Position numbers and translations under genes: made by a program | Notes under the pieces: model-generated | What the model was told of the DNA's origin: nothing | Databases searched by the model: none | The model's input: only the letters and a program-made list of their open reading frames with translations | DNA from: G965200765 sp965200765 | GTDB lineage: Bacteria; Pseudomonadota; Gammaproteobacteria; Arenicellales; JAJDZL01 | Direction: 5' to 3' | Length of the DNA: 64,000 nucleotides | Assembly (NCBI GenBank): GCA_965200765.1 | Contig: OZ241380.1 | Span: forward strand, 2,356,001-2,420,000 | Shown: one piece after another, positions 61,102 to 64,000 of the stretch | Layout of the letters: every line of letters begins with the position of its first letter | Position numbering within the stretch: the first letter of the stretch is position 1

Positions 61102-63648
61102 TTATTCATTTTCATTAACTTGTTCTTCTTGAGTCTTGTAAATATTTTTGTAATTTTTTGAAATTTCCCAATTAGAACTCTCATAGGGCAACAATTCGTA
61201 AATCTTTTTATCTTTATCAAATAGACTATCATCATCGTTTCTCAATAGAGTGTTATCGTTTTTTATTTTCTGAATAAATCCGTTGTTGTTCAATATGAGA
61301 TTAATTCTACCCCAATCTTCGTAGAAATATTCTTGAAGTAAGGGAATTATTTTATATTGAAATGTATATTTTAATTGTTCAACTAATTCAATATCAAAGA
61401 AATACGTATGTCCGATTTGGTGCTCTCGGTCGAGTAGCACAACAATTCGTTTATTCATTACTTCCAAAAGTTTTTGTAAGTTAATGCCATCAACGTTTTT
61501 GTTTATGCGCTCGTGAAACGGATTTGGCATCATTTCTTTAAATTCAAACCGTCTTCGCAATGCAGTGTCCAAAAGCGCAATCGAACGATCTGCTGTGTTC
61601 ATTGTACCAATTATATAAACATTAATTGGAATTTTGAAAATATCTTTTGAGTATGGTAAAGTAACGCTTGCTTCGTCTTCTGCCCCTAATCTTTTAGTAT
61701 CTTCAATTAGAGTAATCAGCTCACCAAATATTTTCGCTATATTTCCTCTATTAATTTCGTCAATTATCAGAACGTAATTTTTGGGTAGGATTTTTTCTTG
61801 AACTTTTTTTCCAGCTTTCCAATCTTTTTCTTGAAATTCCTTAATTTTTTTGTATAATTCATAGTAGTATTCTGAGTTATACAATGATCTTTTTTGTGAT
61901 TTGTAAGGTTTGATATCTTTATTTGTTTTTATTTTTCCGCTACAAAAATCACTATAATCTCTTTCGATGTATCTACGAGATAACGGTGCGCGATCTTTAT
62001 ATTGCAAGTTTAAATCTTTCAATTTATCTTGGTCCCTTTTAAACTTTAAAAACTCATCTTCTTTATTAAATTCTACCTCATCTATCGTGAATTTTATTTT
62101 AGATGATTCTGATTTACACAATAAAAATTCTCCTTCATTCAATTTTTCTTTAACAAAATAAGCAAAATCATCCAACAATAAATCTATATCAAATTTTAAT
62201 TTATACATATTTCGATTTTTATTTGCTTGATTACAAATTAATTTAAATATTCCCTCACTTAATTGAAAATCTAATTTTATTTCGTCTTCATCTAATTCAT
62301 TTTCATCCTCTTTCAATATTGGTTTAATTCCTTCAACAAAATCTTCATAAGTAAAACTTTGATGAAAAGTAACCATTTCTATTTGTCTTTCTTCTTTTAA
62401 TTTATTGAAATTTTCTTTTATTTTTTCCCTACGATCACTTACTACATCTTTAACAGAGCGTTCTTCAACTATTGCTATAGCAAGATTCACCGCCTGCCAA
62501 GTCTTACCAGTCCCAGGGGGTCCATAAAGTATTTGATTCAATGGGTGAAGAGTTTTTTTATGTTTAGTCTTTTTGTGTTCAGTCATTTTATGTTCAATCA
62601 CATTTACTTTTTCCTTGGAATCTGGCATGTTTGGTGTAAATTTTTCAATCATGTCAAATGTTTGCCTGTATTCTTCGGCATTTCTGAACGACTTGTATGC
62701 ATCATGAGTTCTATCAACTTTCAAATATTTATCAATATCTGATATATATTCCAATTCTACTGAATTCAAATTCATCCACAGTACTTCAATTATGTCGTCT
62801 TGATTGGAAGGTTGATACTTGTGATTACACCTTACTCCAATTGCTTCACCTATATTCTGTCCAGACCTAACCAAAATAATGTCACCTGTTTCTATTGGAA
62901 AAGTATAAGATTTATCCAACTTTATTAACCATTTTTCTTTCATATTCTCCCATTTGAATCCACTATCAACAAAATTATGAGTGTTTATTAAATGAATATT
63001 CCTATTAAATTTTAGATTTTCTTTTTTATCCTTTTCATGCAAAGTCTGAACAACACAATTTATTTCATAAGGTAGAAGTCCTCCAAAAACTTTTCTGTGG
63101 CGCTCTAATTCAACTTCATATTTATCCCAACTGTCCCCTATAGGTACATTTAATTTTTTTGCATCGAAAACATTTGCTGGAAAATATATTTCAGGTGCAA
63201 TTAAATGAAGTGTTTGAGTTAACTTCGGCAATTTAACTCCTTTGATTTTCAATACTGCTTGAACATCTTTATCAACTATTTGTGAATCATCTTTTACGAC
63301 TTGTCGAAATAATTTCCAAAGTTGTTCAGGGGCAAAAACTTTACCATTATGGAATAAAAGTGATAACTTAGAATAAGAAATAAAATGTGGCGGATTTGGG
63401 ACTTCACCCGGTAATTCGAATTCTTTATGAACACTGCCATAAACTAAATCGAATTGATTTATTTTCACTGCTAAAAATCGAAAAAATGAGAATGGATCAA
63501 TTCCTTCGTCTCCATATTCAAGCAAAGCACGGCTACGTGTTCCCCAGTCCACCTTATTTGCTGTTTCCACTAAATATTTTTGACCACCATCATTGATATT
63601 TTCTGCCAACTTTCTAAACCATGGTACCCAATTAAATACATTCATCAT
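61102..63648 (-). CDS. mcrB: McrB-type AAA+ GTPase subunit
   Basis: The motor and recognition subunit of the McrBC system, 848 residues. The C-terminal AAA+ module has Walker A LYGPPGTGKTWQAVNLAIAI near residue 375, Walker B YVLIIDEINRGNIAKIFGEL near residue 635 with the McrB-type NRGN signature, and GTMNTADRSIALLDTALRRRF, which carries the sensor and arginine-finger positions. The N-terminal 360 residues form a large recognition region with an EVE/ASCH-like stretch (FPIETGDIILVRSGQNIGEAIGV) near residue 255, though that resemblance is weak. A Lys/His-rich linker (EHKKTKHKKT) precedes the motor. It overlaps the upstream gene by ATGA. Confidence 0.87.
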   Translation of the reverse strand: MMNVFNWVPWFRKLAENINDGGQKYLVETANKVDWGTRSRALLEYGDEGIDPFSFFRFLAVKINQFDLVYGSVHKEFELPGEVPNPPHFISYSKLSLLFHNGKVFAPEQLWKLFRQVVKDDSQIVDKDVQAVLKIKGVKLPKLTQTLHLIAPEIYFPANVFDAKKLNVPIGDSWDKYEVELERHRKVFGGLLPYEINCVVQTLHEKDKKENLKFNRNIHLINTHNFVDSGFKWENMKEKWLIKLDKSYTFPIETGDIILVRSGQNIGEAIGVRCNHKYQPSNQDDIIEVLWMNLNSVELEYISDIDKYLKVDRTHDAYKSFRNAEEYRQTFDMIEKFTPNMPDSKEKVNVIEHKMTEHKKTKHKKTLHPLNQILYGPPGTGKTWQAVNLAIAIVEERSVKDVVSDRREKIKENFNKLKEERQIEMVTFHQSFTYEDFVEGIKPILKEDENELDEDEIKLDFQLSEGIFKLICNQANKNRNMYKLKFDIDLLLDDFAYFVKEKLNEGEFLLCKSESSKIKFTIDEVEFNKEDEFLKFKRDQDKLKDLNLQYKDRAPLSRRYIERDYSDFCSGKIKTNKDIKPYKSQKRSLYNSEYYYELYKKIKEFQEKDWKAGKKVQEKILPKNYVLIIDEINRGNIAKIFGELITLIEDTKRLGAEDEASVTLPYSKDIFKIPINVYIIGTMNTADRSIALLDTALRRRFEFKEMMPNPFHERINKNVDGINLQKLLEVMNKRIVVLLDREHQIGHTYFFDIELVEQLKYTFQYKIIPLLQEYFYEDWGRINLILNNNGFIQKIKNDNTLLRNDDDSLFDKDKKIYELLPYESSNWEISKNYKNIYKTQEEQVNENE

Positions 63649-64000
63649 TTTCTATTCTCCAAAATATATTTATTATTTAAAAATTCAATTATATCTATCT
63701 CGGACCATTGTTTCGTGGGACACGGATTTATCCATTTTAACGACCAAATTTTTGACGCTCGGATCGTAATTGCCTGCTCGCTGATCACTTGAATACGCAC
63801 AGACTGTTCCTTATTCAAGCAATAGAATTTCGACCCCGCCAACGAATGAACACCACTCAAACGCTCACAACCACCCTTGATGAATAAGCCCCACCAACGA
63901 TGCAAATTCCACTCCGTGAATTCCACTTCCCGAAACTGCGACACCATCGAACATTCTCGCCAAACCGCGCTCAGAGCACGGTAGTAGTAATTGTCACGCT
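63645..64000 (-). CDS. Unknown protein, C-terminal part, upstream partner of mcrB
   Basis: The C-terminal part (about 118 residues) of a gene that enters from the right window edge and that I do not recognise. The frame is open to position 64000 and reads YYYRALSAVWRECSMVSQF and later FTEWNLHRWWGLFIKGG. Its TGA overlaps the mcrB ATG, so the two are translationally coupled. The codon use is less AT-biased than mcrBC. It may start at ATG 63947 as a small 100-residue protein, or be the end of something longer. The coupling suggests a third component of the McrBC locus. Confidence 0.5.
   Translation of the reverse strand, partial: RDNYYYRALSAVWRECSMVSQFREVEFTEWNLHRWWGLFIKGGCERLSGVHSLAGSKFYCLNKEQSVRIQVISEQAITIRASKIWSLKWINPCPTKQWSEIDIIEFLNNKYILENRK

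Overview
The window looks like a chromosome segment of a free-living or host-associated gammaproteobacterium, probably marine, of moderate GC by eye. The evidence is gene order and family content: polA next to engB and a di-haem cytochrome c4, a DUF2782 protein near polA, hspQ, an isoaspartyl methyltransferase directly before a TolC gene, and a CHCC zinc-finger gene next to ilvE. TRAP transport, glycolate oxidation, an MttB-family methyltransferase and an HD-domain oxygenase candidate fit a marine heterotroph living on C1/C2 compounds and methylated amines. Genus cannot be read from the sequence.

Layout. (1) 1-12 kb is the end of an integrating conjugative element of the PFGI-1/PAPI-1 type: a TraC-like ATPase, PFL_4710 and PFL_4711 family proteins, a TraG N-terminal protein, a tyrosine recombinase, a gene-free decayed stretch and a tRNA-Lys gene whose 3' end faces the element. 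The transfer operon is split by a 4.6 kb block of chromosome-like genes (TerC, a PotA-type ATPase, argD, dapE). (2) 12.7-13.6 kb holds a membrane-anchored coiled-coil protein built from 78-bp and 21-bp tandem repeats. (3) 14-19 kb is glcDEF plus a VOC protein; 19.5-24 kb a DUF488 gene and a TakPQM-like TRAP transporter with a strong hairpin between the binding protein and the permeases. (4) 24-31.6 kb is a replication/repair block: deacetylase, DUF2782, an ABC ATPase, a stand-alone copy of the PolA 5'-nuclease domain next to full polA, engB and cytochrome c4. (5) 31.6-38.2 kb is a minus-strand run from uvrD through an HD oxygenase, ilvE, a zinc-finger protein and a fatty-acid hydroxylase to pgi. 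(6) 38.3-42 kb holds hspQ, pcm, tolC and three small unknown genes. (7) 42.6-46.8 kb is a three-gene operon: a TPP enzyme, a formyl-CoA:oxalate CoA-transferase and a stand-alone 10-formyl-THF hydrolase-like protein. (8) 47-53 kb is a type I restriction system with a fused M-S subunit and a frameshifted secreted-protein gene. (9) 53.3-59.7 kb is a molybdenum NAD-formate dehydrogenase (fdsA, fused fdsGB) divergent from an MttB-family methyltransferase. (10) 59.8-64 kb is an AT-rich McrBC-type operon cut by the window edge.

How it fits together. Glycolate oxidase makes glyoxylate. The Frc operon should turn oxalate or a related 2-oxo/2-hydroxy acid into formyl-CoA and formate. The formyl-THF hydrolase can release formate from folate-bound C1 units, formate dehydrogenase oxidises formate to CO2 with NADH, and the MttB protein may feed methyl groups in. 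A palindrome built on ATTGTATAC occurs before the Frc operon and again in the formate dehydrogenase/MttB divergent region, so these two loci may be one regulon. That metabolic and regulatory link is the most interesting system here and is an inference from context.
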